Origin: Pseudogymnoascus destructans
Taxonomy: Eukaryota; Ascomycota; Leotiomycetes; Thelebolales; Thelebolaceae
Assembly: GCF_001641265.1 (NCBI RefSeq)
Contig: NW_020167548.1
Location: 124,001 to 188,000 of the forward strand
Direction of reading: 5' to 3'
DNA length: 64,000 bases
The notes below the pieces were generated by a model. The model searched no databases. It was given only the letters and a program-made list of their open reading frames with translations, and was not told the origin of the DNA. Position numbers and translations under genes: made by a program. Positions 30,489-42,337 of the stretch are shown here, piece by piece. The first letter of the stretch is position 1; each line of letters starts with the position of its first letter.

Positions 30489-31085
30489 ATGTCAACTACA
30501 ACGACCTTGCTCAGCTTGCCACTCGAATTGCTCGATCAAATAACAAACGACCTCAGCTATGGCTCTCACCTAGCCCTGTCATTCACCTGTCATGAGCTCT
30601 ATGCCAGACTTCTTGATCATAATCAAAAAGCCAACCCCGAAATCGTATACAACATGAAAGACCTCCTAGAAATCGAACTCCGGCCCGAATTCGCATCCTC
30701 ACATCCCAGACCTCTCGAAAAGCGGCAGCCAGACAGGGATGACTTCTTCGCTTGCTGCTTCTGTATGAAGATTTGTTCTGGCTCGAACTTTTAATCCAAA
30801 AAGATGAAAGGCAGGTACGGAAAACGTGGTGAAGCCAACATGAATGCGACGAAGAGGCGCCACTGTATACCTTGCGGAGTCACATGGAGAAAATACTATC
30901 TGGGGCAACAATTTCATATCGGGGGGTGGAAGGGGTGCTTCGGATTTGTGTGCTATGGATGTGGTGGGTTCGAGCGTGAGAAGTATAGATTCGAATCTTA
31001 TAGGGATAGGTACAAAAGATGTGAATACTGCCCCCAGGAATCCGACTACAAGAATGGTAAGTACTCAAATACCTTACTCGCCTGA
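30489..31085 (+). pseudogene. F-box/CxxC gene, cluster copy 4 (single in-frame stop)
   Basis: The F-box (LLSLPLELLDQITNDLSYGS...LALSFTCHELY), linker (NMKDLLEIELRPEF) and all four knuckles (CCFC, CIPC, CYGC, CEYC) are in one frame. The only interruption is a TAA at 30792-30794, after CSGSNF. Without it the product would be 198 residues, close to copy 1. A short intron removing the stop was considered, but no convincing splice pair is present. This is a recent loss, an allelic null, or a readthrough/sequence error. Confidence 0.7.
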
Positions 31086-31535
31086 AGCATTACTAATTCC
31101 TCATCCCAGCCCCTTTTCATGTCTCATACGACGACTTAGATCGCTAGATCGCCTTTCTAGATAGTGAGTAGAGCACCCACAATCCAAATGTAGCATCACT
31201 AACACTACTATGAGGTCTACAGCAAACACATTCTGCCTTCTTTAAAACGTTGTCGACAGGAGATAAAGGAACCGGGAGCTGCATGGCGTTTCATCACTCT
31301 TCTCGGTGTTTATAGAAGCTTCGGGGCATTTCTTCACTCTAGACCTCTTCGTGGCCATTCTCAGCGTTTCTAGAGACAACATGGCGTTTATTCACTCTTC
31401 ACTTCTTGTTCCCTTGTGACAGCTTCATCGTTTGTTCATTAATGAAATAAATATATCATGCCATTCATCGGGTCATTTTCATCCCAAGTCTCACGGTCGA
31501 TAATCCCTCCCCACCAACCTTCCACCACACCAACA

Positions 31536-32188
31536 ATGGCGCCAACAACCCTCCTAGACTTGCCCACAGAGCTTCTTCTCCAAATAACAAGCTACCTCCG
31601 CTCGCCCTATTCATGAGCTGCCGGCTCTACACTCTACTCTCCCCAACCCCAACACCCCCCCCGCCAAATAGCGTCCCACAACCGCAGCAAGTCAAACAAA
31701 CCAACCCAGTCCCTACCCCCCAAAGCAACAAAACCTACGGCATGTACGACCTCCTCCTAATTGAGCGCTGGCCCTGCTACATGCCCACACCCCTACACCT
31801 GCAGCCGGGCCCGGGCGACTTCTTCGCCTGCTGCTACTGTCTCAAGCTGCGATCCGCGTTGTCGTTCTCTAACGCGATGATGAAAGGGCAGCGCGGAAAG
31901 GCCATCTGGGCTAGTGCAGTGCAATTTAGGGTGATGCGGTTCTGTATTCCCTGTGGGATTGAGCAGGGGAGGTACTTGGGGCGCACGCGGATGTATTTTG
32001 GGGGTCTGACGGGTGGCTGGGGGGTCGTGTGTAAGTGGTGTTTGGGGTTTTCGAAACAGGGATGGGAGATCGAGTCGATGAATGATTTGGGTTTCGAGAG
32101 GACGGATTCTTGGTACAGTTGTGATAACTGTCTGTCTAAAACGAAACTCGGGGATAGGTTAGTAGGGGATAAAGGGGGGGTAGTCTAG
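31536..32188 (+). pseudogene. F-box/CxxC gene, cluster copy 5 (F-box broken)
   Basis: The ATG at 31536 opens LLDLPTELLLQITSYLRS and then meets a TGA at 31614. The rest is in another frame from about 31597 (LALFMSCRLYTLL). It continues through a Pro-rich linker (GMYDLLLIERWP) and four knuckles (CCYC, CIPC, CKWC, CDNC) to 32188. Compared with copies 1 and 4 a few residues (SYGSH-like) are missing at the break, so a small deletion caused the shift. The long downstream frame could still make a protein without the first half of the F-box from the Met at 31613. Confidence 0.65.
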
Positions 32189-32614
32189 GCCAGCCTTTGC
32201 CGCTGATGACGCCTTAACGACTCCTCGGTGCTTCTCATACGCAACCACGATCACAGAAATCAACAGTTTCACATCCCAATCACGAGAAACAACAATGCAG
32301 ACCCCGGTCACAGACACCAACAGTACTATAGTAGTAAACCAGTCACTCGATCAAAAAAATATGGCAGCCAAATCCTGAATTCGCTACCTACCTACCTCAG
32401 CCTTCCCCCACACCCTCCTCTCCCTTCCCTCTTCCCATACCAAACTTTTACTAAGTCCCACGGTATTATATCATTTTCATTTTCATAACCCCCACCTCTT
32501 TTTTTTTCTAGAACGCCCTTCTGCGTAACTACTCCCCTACACGGCTCGAACCAGCTTCTCTCTCCATTGTTGTCACCCTCCCACTAATTGGGGTTGGGAT
32601 GGATGGAAGAGCAT
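32189..32614. other. Intergenic DNA after the F-box cluster
   Basis: I see no gene. It is a C/T-rich 3' flank for the two converging transcription units (cluster copy 5 and ARG1). Confidence 0.4.
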
Positions 32615-34536
32615 TTATTTCGTTCCGAGACCCTCGCCGGCCTCGAGCTTGGCTTGGCCGTATTTCTTGAGGCGGATGGCGTTGATGTTGATGAATCCGG
32701 CTGGTAGTGTGTTAGCGCGCCCGGGGAAGGTGAAAGGGGGTGGGGGGTGTGGGGGGGGAGGAGTTGGGACAACAGGGTGGCAAAGGGGACGTACTGGTAT
32801 CAACAGGGCTGAAGTCAACCAAGCTGTCCATGGAAGACTCCTCCTCCGAGTAAAGCTTCTCGGTCTCCGAGGAGCGGCCGAGGATGAAGACGTTACCGCG
32901 GTAGCAGCGCATCCTGACCTCACCATTCTACGTCAAATAGTTAGCCCACACTATTTCCTTCTCACAGAGGTGGTTAATGGAGGACATACGACGCTCTTCT
33001 GGGAGAAGACGAGGGAGTTCTGGATGAACTCGCGCTCGGGGGAGAAGTAGAGACCGTTGTAGAGGATCTCGGACCAGGCGTGGGTGACGAACTGGTCGCG
33101 GAGGGCGCGGACCTTGCCGTCCATGACGAGGCCCTCGATGTCGAGATGGGCGTCACGGAGCTGGGATGGGGGGTTAGCTTGGGTGTGTCCCAGAGAGGGC
33201 AGGGGTAGGGGGACGTACGATGGTCATGGCTGGAGAATCGTAGCAGCCGCGGGACTTGATGCCGACGTAACGGTTCTGTCACGGAATCAATTAGCAAGCA
33301 AAACACAATGCGACCGGACACGCTACGAACCTCGACGATGTCGATGCGGCCGATACCGTGGAGCTTGCCAATAGCGTTAAGAGCAATGAAAAGCTCAAGG
33401 CTGTCGGTGATCTCCTTGCCCTCAGTGGTGAGCTTGACGGGGATACCCTTCTCGAAGTGGATCTGGATGTCTTGTGGGGTGGCAGGTGCCGTCATCGGGT
33501 CATCAGTGCTGTTAAAGTTAGCAATTGTATTTATTTCTGGGTTATTGGCCCGTTCGATTTTCGCCAGTGAGTACGCACCGAGTCCACATATCAGTTGGTG
33601 GCGGCTTGGATGGGTCCTCGAGCTGACCGCTCTCGTAGGAGCAGTGAGCGATGTTGTCGTCCATGCTGTATGGCTTGGCCTTGGTGGAGGTGACTGGGAT
33701 GCCGGTGGAGGCGGCGTAGTCGAGGAGGTCGTTGCGGCCCTGGAAGCGCTCGAAGAACTCGGGCATGCGCCATGGGGCAATGATCTTGATCTTGGGGTCG
33801 ATGGTGAGGAAGGCAAGCTCGAAGCGGACTTGGTCGTTGCCCTTTCCGGTGCAGCTAGGTGATGATTAGTTGGTAGTTCTTGTGTAACGCATTTGCGGGG
33901 TAGTAGATTAAAGGTTGATGGCTCAATGGATGGCAGTCTCATAATTTATGAGAAGCACATCCACCTCACCATCGTATCCCTATCCATAACCAACTCAGGA
34001 AATTACTAACCCGTGGCTAACAAATTGACCTAAAAACAAAAAGTCAGCAAAACACCTCTTTTCAACATTACCCCGCCCCAAGAATGGAAATACTCACATC
34101 CCTCCTCAGCGGCAACCTTCATCTGCGCCCTGGCAATGACGGGCCTGGCCAGACTGGTGCCGAGAAGGTACCTTCCCTCGTATATGGCGTTGCACTGGAC
34201 GGCGGGGAAGCAAAGCTCCTCGACGAACTCACGGCGCAGGTCGGTGATGACCATCTTCGTGGCACCGATGGCGGCGGCCTTGGAGCGGACCTGGTCCCAG
34301 TTCTCCTCCTAGGTGGGGAGTTAGGTTGTGTATCCATTGATAAGGTAGAGGGCTGCAATTGGGAGCGTTGCTGGTGGACAGGGAGGGAGATGAGGGATTG
34401 GGGACGTTGCACATACCTGGCCGACGTCGGCGAGGAAGCAGACGACCTCATAGTTCTGGTCGAGCAGCCATTTGAGAATGGTGGAGGTGTCAAGACCACC
34501 AGAGTAGGCGAGGCAGACCTTTCCCTTGAAAGCCAT
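32615..34536 (-). CDS. ARG1: Argininosuccinate synthase
   Basis: This joins citrulline and aspartate using ATP in arginine biosynthesis, in the cytosol. Nine exons (34536-34417, 34308-34098, 34029-34011, 33854-33579, 33508-33331, 33275-33219, 33160-32990, 32927-32795, 32700-32615) give 416 residues, the family's normal length. Exon 3 is only 19 nt. It supplies part of the conserved CQFVSHGCTGKGND segment and is required by phase. The N-terminal ATP pyrophosphatase loop is AYSGGLDTS (residues 10-18). Other conserved parts are EGRYLLGTSLARP, NDQVRFEL and CYDSPAMTI. Eight introns is dense for this window. The region upstream of the start (34537-35040) is the promoter; I found no exact TGASTCA site for the cross-pathway activator in it. 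Confidence 0.95.
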
Positions 34537-35048
34537 AATGTTGGTTATGTGTAAGGGGCGTTGTTGGAGTTTTGTGGTGGAATTGAGTGTATAAACAAAA
34601 GGTGGTTTAGGTATGAGTCGGAGGGGAAGGGTGAGAAGGGATCGGGTGGGATGGGGATTATGGGGGGGGTCAGTCGAAATTTGTTGTGGGCAGCGATAAG
34701 ATAAGGTCGGGTAGGCTTATCGAAAGGCGGTCAGGGGATGCAGATGCAGGAGGGGGGGGGATGCAGGAAGGCGGTAAGCAAAGGGGATGGATCAATAGTT
34801 TCAAAAATTGTGAATAAATGTGAATAATGTGAATCATAGGAAGGGTAGAACCGGAGGTACAGAATAGGGGGTACAGTCGCTGGCCATGGCCGCTCACCTT
34901 ATAGAAACTCAGTGCTCACCTGAGGAATACTACCTTTCATCCTCTCTATCCTCTTATCCATGATAATCCAGCTTCAATTCCACGCTATCACCTGAGAATT
35001 ACCTGACGCTAACACCTGATAGCTTTAATCGTCCCTCTAATTGACCAG

Positions 35049-35537
35049 TAGCTGGCGCCGAAAGTCACCGGACTGTCACTCTTCGGGCGCGCGGTGCCGA
35101 TTTTCCCGACGGATGCTAAGGCAGTGTTTGACCTCGCTGCGGCGCAGAATGGGGGCGTGGCGCTGTCGTGTAGTGATGAGCATTTTGGGGTGATTTCGAA
35201 CCTGCTGTTGCCAGGGAGGGGGAAGGATACGGGTGATGGGTGGGAGACGAAGAGGACGAGGGGGGAGCATGTTGATTGGGCGATGGTTAAGCTTGGTGCT
35301 AAGGGGACGATTGAGAGGGTTGTGGTTGATACGGCGCATTTTAGGGGGAACTTCCCGCAGAAGGCGAGGGTTGAGGGGCTGAATTGGGGGGGGGGGAGGG
35401 GAGCCGGGGTCGAGCTTGTTGTGCCGAGTAAGACGGGGCCGGATGCGGTGCATGAGTTTGTGGCGATGAAGCTGGTTATGATCCCTGATGGTGGTGACAA
35501 GAGACTCCAGGTCTGGGGTGCCAGAGCGACGAACTGA
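35049..35537 (+). pseudogene. 5'-truncated allantoicase remnant
   Basis: One frame matches the C-terminal half of allantoicase, the enzyme splitting allantoate to ureidoglycolate and urea in purine breakdown. The typical stretch is CSDEHFGVISNLLLPGRG, followed by GDGWETKRTRG, a DWAMVKLGAKGTIERVVVDT block and HFRGNFP. The protein-like frame follows a TAG just before 35049 and has no credible start. The entire first repeat domain is missing. The part after HFRGNFP is shortened by small deletions, leaving about 160 residues against the usual ~340-360. It is a relic rather than a gene. A functional copy may exist elsewhere. Confidence 0.7.
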
Positions 35538-36215
35538 GTGGTTCCGTTGGAGAGAGAAAGAAGGGGATGGAATAGGTTGAAGAAAGATCCTATCTTGGAC
35601 TTTATAGCTAGACTGATCTGTATTCAAGGTAAAATGAAAAGGTAGAAAAAAACACTCGAATACGAATATTTAAAAAAATAAAATATAACAAAATAAACTA
35701 AGTTATGGGAATGTTGTCACTAAATAAAGTATTTTTATAATTGAGCCCCAAAATAATAATAGCCATTACTTTATCCTCACTCAAATCAAACTCAAACCCC
35801 AGTGTTACAGTACAGCCCTTCAAATAAACAACCCCGTCCATCAAATCGAAAATAGCAACACAAACATCCTCATATTAAGATTCAAGACCCGAGAGATAAC
35901 CATCACAGCAAAAGTCGTCCAAAATACTACACAAGATTTAATTCAGAGTAATCAATTCACTTCAACCCCCTTATGGAATACCCTCCCACAACACCATCGC
36001 TTCCCTAAAGTAAAATAAAAAGTGAAAAAGAAGTTCATCATCAAACACCCAATCAATCCAGTCCCATCCTACCCATCCCCCCCGGCCGAATTCCAAACAC
36101 CCTTCCCCATCGCCAAATCCAAGTCCACTCAGATAGGGCTTCCCTTTTTGCTCTCGCTCAAAGACAACAGACAAACAAAAACACAACACAAGCAAAATAT
36201 ACAGTATCCCAACAA
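35538..36215. other. AT-rich intergenic DNA
   Basis: I see nothing gene-like. A-rich stretches (35650-35700) and poor frames suggest 3' flank for the coiled-coil gene on the right and the allantoicase relic on the left. Confidence 0.5.
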
Positions 36216-39200
36216 CTAAGCAGGCTGCTCATACATCACTACTCCCCTCCCCTCCGCCCCCACCGTCGACTCCTCCTCATCATCATAATAGCTCCCCTCC
36301 TCCGACTCGCTATATTCGGTCCCCTCATCAATGCTCCCACTAACATCCGTCCCCGTCATCGTGCTCACCGTCCCACCACTCTTCCTCCTCAGCGTCCCAC
36401 TATCACTAACCTCCCCATCGTCATCATGGCCACTCTCCTCATCACTCTCCTTCAGCGCCAAGTTCTCCTTATTCAGGTCTCCATACCCGTGTCGGGGCAT
36501 ACTACCACCCCAGCTCGTCTTCCTCAGCGCCCCGCTGCCACTCGAGTTCTTGACACTGTGGCTTCGCTTGACGCCACCGGTGGGGACGTTATTCGTGATC
36601 TGGTTGAGGGAGAAGTTGCGTCTCGATGCGCCGGCGGGGTTGGAGATGGGGTGAGTGACGATAGCGCGCGGCGGGGCATTCATGGCCATACCCACAGCGC
36701 TGTGCATCGTGCCTGCGGAGCGGTTCCTCGAGGAGCTCGCACCGCTCGTCACCGAGCCGGTTGTAGATGCCGCGTGGCTGGGGACGCGCTTGAGGTTCAT
36801 CAGGTCGCGGCCTCTTGTCTTGCCGATTAGGAAGGCGCGGGAGTGGTCGATGACGCCTTCGAGGATGCGGCGCTCGAGTCCCTCGGCGCGGGCTTCCATG
36901 TTGTGAAGCTCCTCACGGCGGATGCGGAGGGCTGTCTCGAGGCTTGAGACATCGGCTGAGAGACGCATCTTCTGCTGGAAGAGAACATCTTGCTCCGCTT
37001 TGAGCGAGGCTACAGAGTCTTTCAGCCGGTGCTCCTCGGTGCGTTGTCTGGCAATATCTGCTTCGACACGTTCCTGTTCTGCCAGTCTTTTCTCGAGCGT
37101 AATCGCTGCTTCATCAGCCTCCTTGACTTTGTCCTCGTGATCATTGGATATGCGCTGCGTTTGAATAGACACAAATTCGGAAACCTCGGCAGCTGTCTGC
37201 ATTACCTTACGGTGGATCTCGCCAAGCATATCCAGCTGGGCAAACGACTTCCCCGCAGAGTGCATATGGTCCACAAGCTTGTTCAACTTCTCTTGAACCT
37301 CTCCGTCATCATATTTGTTTGATGGCGTATTTTGCAGCAGACCTTGAACCGAGGACAATGAGGCAACGTCGCGCTCCTTGATCTTTTCCTGGATGGTATC
37401 GGTTGATGTCTTGGAGTGTTCGTAATGCTGGCCGACAATCAATAGCACATCCTTGATGGAATCGAGGATCTTCGGGTTATAATCGTTGACGTTGGAATGC
37501 ACATCTTCAACTGCGCAAAGGGTTTTCATGACTTGATCACGAGTGAGCTGGTTCTCGGTCCTAACCTCAGTATGGGTCTCTTCGAGTTTCGAATAGGTAT
37601 CCTCAACACGATTGAAGACTGTCTTTGAAGCCTCATCCATCTTATCAACCGAGTCAGTCAAGGTGGAGCCGAGCGTGTTGATGAGCAACTTCAGCTCTTT
37701 CGCAATCGCCTTCGTGTCCTGGAGTGCAGCCTCAGACTCGACCCTCCTCTCTTCACCCGATTTCTCTTTGGACTCGGCCGCTAGTTGGGCATCGTCATAT
37801 TTTAGCATCAAGTCCTCGAATTTCCCGTCAATCTTTTCCCAGGTCTTTTCGAACTTCTCCTCGGATTCTAGCTTCGCGCCTACAACCCCATTATTGGATT
37901 GTTCGAACTCAACTTTTATGGTTTCCAAGACCTCCTTGACATCTTCGGTAATGTTGGCATTGGAGCTGATTACAGGCCTTAGACCTTCCAGGAGCTTGCT
38001 GATCGAGTCTACGCCTGCAGTGCCTTCTTCGACCTTCGACTTGATTGCGTCTCTAAACTCCTCGAGGAGTGTTTTGACTTCGCTGACTCGCTCGCCGACA
38101 CCGACAATTTCTGCCTGGCGTTCCTCGAAGGCGGTATTGTTTGCACCCTTCATGTCTTTGATGATGTCACCGAGGGTATTAACATCCTCTTTGCTAGCAA
38201 GCCCGGCAAGATCGTCGGTGATCATCTTGTCAATTTGATCTTTGACGCCGAGCAAAATGATTCCAACGTTACCATCATTTTCTGAGACATCTTTGACATC
38301 CTGGAGCATGACCATAACGTCTTTTACCAGAGCCTCCACAATGCCAACATCCTCTCGCTTTGCCGTTTCTGGAATTTGAGCCAAGATATCGCTGATCGAG
38401 TCTCGAGTCTCCCTGATAATATCCTCGACGGCGTCAAGGTGATCCTTCTTGACAAGGTGTTCCGGGTCCAAATCATCGATTTTAGCTTTGGTGTTCCGAA
38501 GGAGGGTCTCAATGGCCTCAAAATCCTCTTTGTGCACGCTCTCCTCGCCGACCTGAGAAGGCTGTCGGCCTGACATTTCCACGACAGATTCCTGCACATG
38601 GCGTAAGGTCTCCTCCAGATGAATAATATCCTCTCTACACACCGAATCCGCTGGAGGCACTGTTGACTGGGGAGGCATATTTTCGAGTGACTCAACTTTA
38701 GCCCCCAACTGAGAGATCAACACTTCAAGGTTCTCAATGTCGTTCCGTTTGAGGCCCTCGGTGGCAATTACCGCACCGCTAGTAATCGCGGCAATGTCCC
38801 TGTCGCCGTTGCTGCTATGGTTGTCGTGTAATCCACTGTCACGTAGACGGTCGATGTCAAGCCTCAAGCCCTCCATGCCGGCCTTCAGAGTATCCAGAAT
38901 CTCGTAGTTCACCGTCATATCAACAGGCTTGCTACCGATCCTCTCAACTTCGACCCTCAAGCTATTGAGTCCGTCATGAAGAGCGTCTAGAATCTCCCCT
39001 GTTCCAGATAAGATGCTCTCACCACTATCCCTCGGCCTCTCCATATCTGCTCGGAGACCATCTAGCCCGTCTCTCAGGGTAGAAAGGATCTCGTCCCTAT
39101 CAACACTCGATCCCGCTGGGACGACAGAGGTGGCCATTGCTTCACGGAAGCTGTTCAGTTCGTGCCTGACAGATTCCATTGAAACATCCGAGCCTTGAGC

Positions 39201-41890
39201 CATGGTGTGTGCTAACTCTTCACGTAGCCCATCGAAGTTGTCTCTTATGCAATCAATAATTTCGACCTTTCCGGTAACATCAGCAGCACGATCAACGTAG
39301 GTCTCGATGTCGATTCGGAGCTTCTCGAAACCATCCTTGGTCGCATCAAGAACTTGTTCGGTGTCCCGTCCATGAGCTGCCACATTTTGCTTGGCTTCGT
39401 CGGAAACAGCCCTAAATTCACTGTGCATAGCGTCAAGAACTTCTTGGAGACGTTCATGGATTTGCTCGCCGTAGGCATCAGAAGTTTGTGGTATATCCTC
39501 TAGACCCGCTTTGATGGCATCGAAAACATCATCTTTCGTCAGAGAATCTCCCCCAATATCGCGGCTAAGTTCGTTGCCTTGCGCAGTCTGGATTGGAAAA
39601 TCGAAGCGACTTAGACCTTCTGTAACAGCATCGAGCATGTCCTCTCTCATGGTGTCGATGTCTCTGGGTTCTGGTGAAGGAGCCGATGGGAATTCAAACT
39701 CCTCTAGGCATTCCCTCACTGCGTCAAGGATTTCATCCCGCGAAAGGCTTGCCTCCGTCTCGACTTGAGGTGGCGTAAAGTGTTTCAGGCCTTCGACAAC
39801 AGCTACAAACACCTCTTCTCGTGTAGCGCCAACTTCGCGACCAGTGTCTTGAGGCATATACTCTTGGATGCCTGTTTTAAGGCATGATAGCATCTCTTCA
39901 CGCTCTAATCCGAAGTGCTGTAGCTCGATGTCTGGTTTGTAGTTCTCCCATGCTTCCCGGACAGCATCTATGACATCTTCCTTCGCAACTCCACCAGGCT
40001 GGGTGTCGGTAAGAGCACTTCTGACGGCGTGGTATACCTCTTGGCCATCAACATTGCTTCGAGATATGGCTGATGACGATGATTGCCGGCGAGCTTCTCG
40101 CAGTACGTGATCCAGATGCTGTTTGAGATCCAGAAGCCCCTCGTTTATAATCTGAGCTACCTGTTCGTTCGAGGCGGCTGCATCTTGGGATGAAGCGCTG
40201 GGGTCAATCCTTGCTTGTTCGAGTTTCCTCCCAATATCACGGCCCATTCCAAGAACTTCACCCCGAAGCTCACGCACGAGAGCCTTGACTTCAGCTGTAA
40301 GCCCGCCTCCCTGTGCCACGCTATCTTTAATGCCTTTGATTAACTTCAACACGTCTTCGTTGATGATGTCAGATGCGCGAGACTTCCCACTCCCCTTCGA
40401 TCCACCGCCAAGAAGATTCTCCACACGACTAACCATAGGCCCTGAAGGGAGTCCGTCGTAATCTACTTCCGATTTTGGAGGTTGTTCGAAGCTGAAGTCA
40501 CGAGGTCTATTGGAATTGTTGCCGCCACTCTTGTTGACAACCAACGCACGGTGGCCAGAACCCTCTTTGATTAAGTCTAGAACCTCGTCCATCTTCTTCG
40601 CTGTCTCTATCCCGTCGTGAGAGAGTAAGTTGGAGACTACGGTTAAGCGTGATATAAGCAGGTCCTGGCCTTCTTTGGTCCCCATTTCTCTCAAAACCTT
40701 CTCCAGGAGGGCGATAGATGCAGAACCGTCGGGGTTGTAAGAAGTGGGGGCCGGGGTCCCAGTTAGTCCGCGGTCAATTGAAGCCGAAAACGAGGTAGGA
40801 CTTGGTATCCGTGGCAGGGAAATGGATTTCATGCTCCTTGATTGCGGGGTATGGGGTTTATCGTCAAGCATATAGTTCTCGCTTGAGCGTAGCATGTAGG
40901 GCGATTGAGATGTGGGCGTAGTCAGATTTGTAGACAAGTCTCGAAGGCTTTTCCTGATATCTTCGTCTCGCGCATTTGTTGCCTCTTTCAGGCTCACCAA
41001 GTCCGTGGCGTTATCTTTGCTTCGGCGATTTAGCTGGGCCATCTCACGTTGAAGGCTCGTCGCAATGCTCGTAAGACTGAGAATCTGGTTTGATATAGCG
41101 TCGAAACTTTGCGGAACGCGCACCATAGCAGTAGAGTTATTAGTGGTCGCAGGAGGTGGCGGGCTTGCGCTTTCCCTGATTTCTCTACTTTCTCGGCTCT
41201 CTCTGTTGGACATTGATTGCAAAGCCAGCATCGTGGCAGACTGTGGGGAACTGCTGTCGCTCAGAATGCTGGATTGTGGTCGGCGTAGCGATGGCCGCAC
41301 GTTGAAGTTTTCTCGTGGTGTAGGAGCCGCTGTAGGTGTAGCTGAGCGGCTACTTTCCTTCTCTGGTGATCTCGCCATATCGTTATGTTCCTCGTCGTCC
41401 TTCTTGTCTGGAGATGGAGGACGTTGAGGCGTCCTCTCGGGTGACTTCGTCGGCGACAACCCCCCACCATCTATGAAGTTGCTTAGGTCTCGTACATGGC
41501 CTATTTGTAATGACTGCATGCGCTTGTGTGCAGCACCCTTGATAAGAGATCTCTCTGGGGTTTCCATGCGCTTTACTGCACTATTTGCGGCGAGTGGGCC
41601 TTCTCGGCCCCTCTCTGTGAGGGCTGCGTGTGCCGATTGTATAGCAGTCGAGGTATTCGGCCGCGAGGTAACACTTGGTGATGAAGGGTTTAATGGAAGT
41701 GGAGGAGGTGCTCTGTCCGGATCAGAGCTATCCCACCTAGCAGTTATTGTCAGCGACGTTTCAGCATGTTGCGTAACATGGAGCACTCTTACATAGGGAT
41801 CATGGCCTTGCCAAAATCGATTGAGCCGGAATTCTGGTGCCTCAATCGCTTCTCGTTCTCCCACGAGCTGTCCATCTCGTTAGGCGGCAT
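36216..41890 (-). CDS. Large coiled-coil protein with internal ~40-residue helical repeats
   Basis: Two exons (41890-41793 and 41736-36216) around a 56-bp intron give 1,872 residues, starting MPPNEMDSSWENEKRL. The first ~450 residues are Ser/Pro-rich and probably disordered. From about 600 to 1150 a helical unit recurs many times with the theme (D/E)-E-I-L-D-A-(V/L)-R-(D/E)-G-L-(D/E), e.g. REEVFVAVVEGLKHF, RDEILDAVRECLEEF, RDEILSTLRDGLDGLRADM. Long charged coiled coil follows (heptads around LEKRLAEQERVEADIARQR, about 1630). The tail is basic and then strongly acidic (EYSESEEGSYYDDEEE). I recognise it only as a conserved filamentous-fungal type, sometimes labelled chromosome-segregation-like. 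It has no ATPase motifs. A structural or scaffold role is inference. Confidence 0.75.
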
Positions 41891-42337
41891 CGTTACTATC
41901 GCAAGGCGAGAATTGTCACTTAGATGTTGACATCCGGCTGTAGTATGGAATGGTTTATATTTGTGAGGTTCGAGTAATTTGAGAGATAATCGATGGTGCC
42001 GCTTTGGGCATATACAATTGAACCCTCGCACCTCTGACGTGGTTGGCCCTTGCAAGTTTTGTTTACTATCAGTTCGTTACTCGGCAACCATATCTACGCT
42101 AGGCCGTATCAGAGTAGCGCATTTGATGCGGTAACGGACCAATCGGAATTTTATGGCGCCAAGACTTTCCGCCCTCCGCCCCGCCACCACTCCGCTCCTT
42201 CCACACATCTATCTCTAGGGTTTGCGAGCCCTTGCGGCTCTTTCCAAGCAAGCGAAACTTTCGAAATTGGGTAGTGTGCATTTCGACGAGGGACTCTACG
42301 AATCGACCCAACAACTCAACGCCAAACGAAAGCCGAC
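41891..42337. promoter_or_regulatory. Divergent intergenic region, coiled-coil gene / RPL27
   Basis: 447 bp lie between the start codons. At 42215-42223 the sequence CTAGGGTTT (complement AAACCCTAG) is a telo-box-like motif about 115 bp upstream of the RPL27 ATG. Such motifs are common in ribosomal protein promoters of many ascomycetes and plants and are bound by Tbf1-type factors in some yeasts. Whether it functions here is inference. Confidence 0.45.

Noticed and set aside
30782..30815. Intron that would remove the stop in F-box copy 4
   Set aside because: No usable donor and acceptor pair around the TAA keeps the frame.
33308..33862. Plus-strand frame over ARG1
   Set aside because: Complement of ARG1 exons and introns; no independent features.
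35009..35627. Two overlapping minus-strand frames over the allantoicase relic
   Set aside because: The plus-strand frame has clear family similarity; these are Pro/Ser/Arg shadows.
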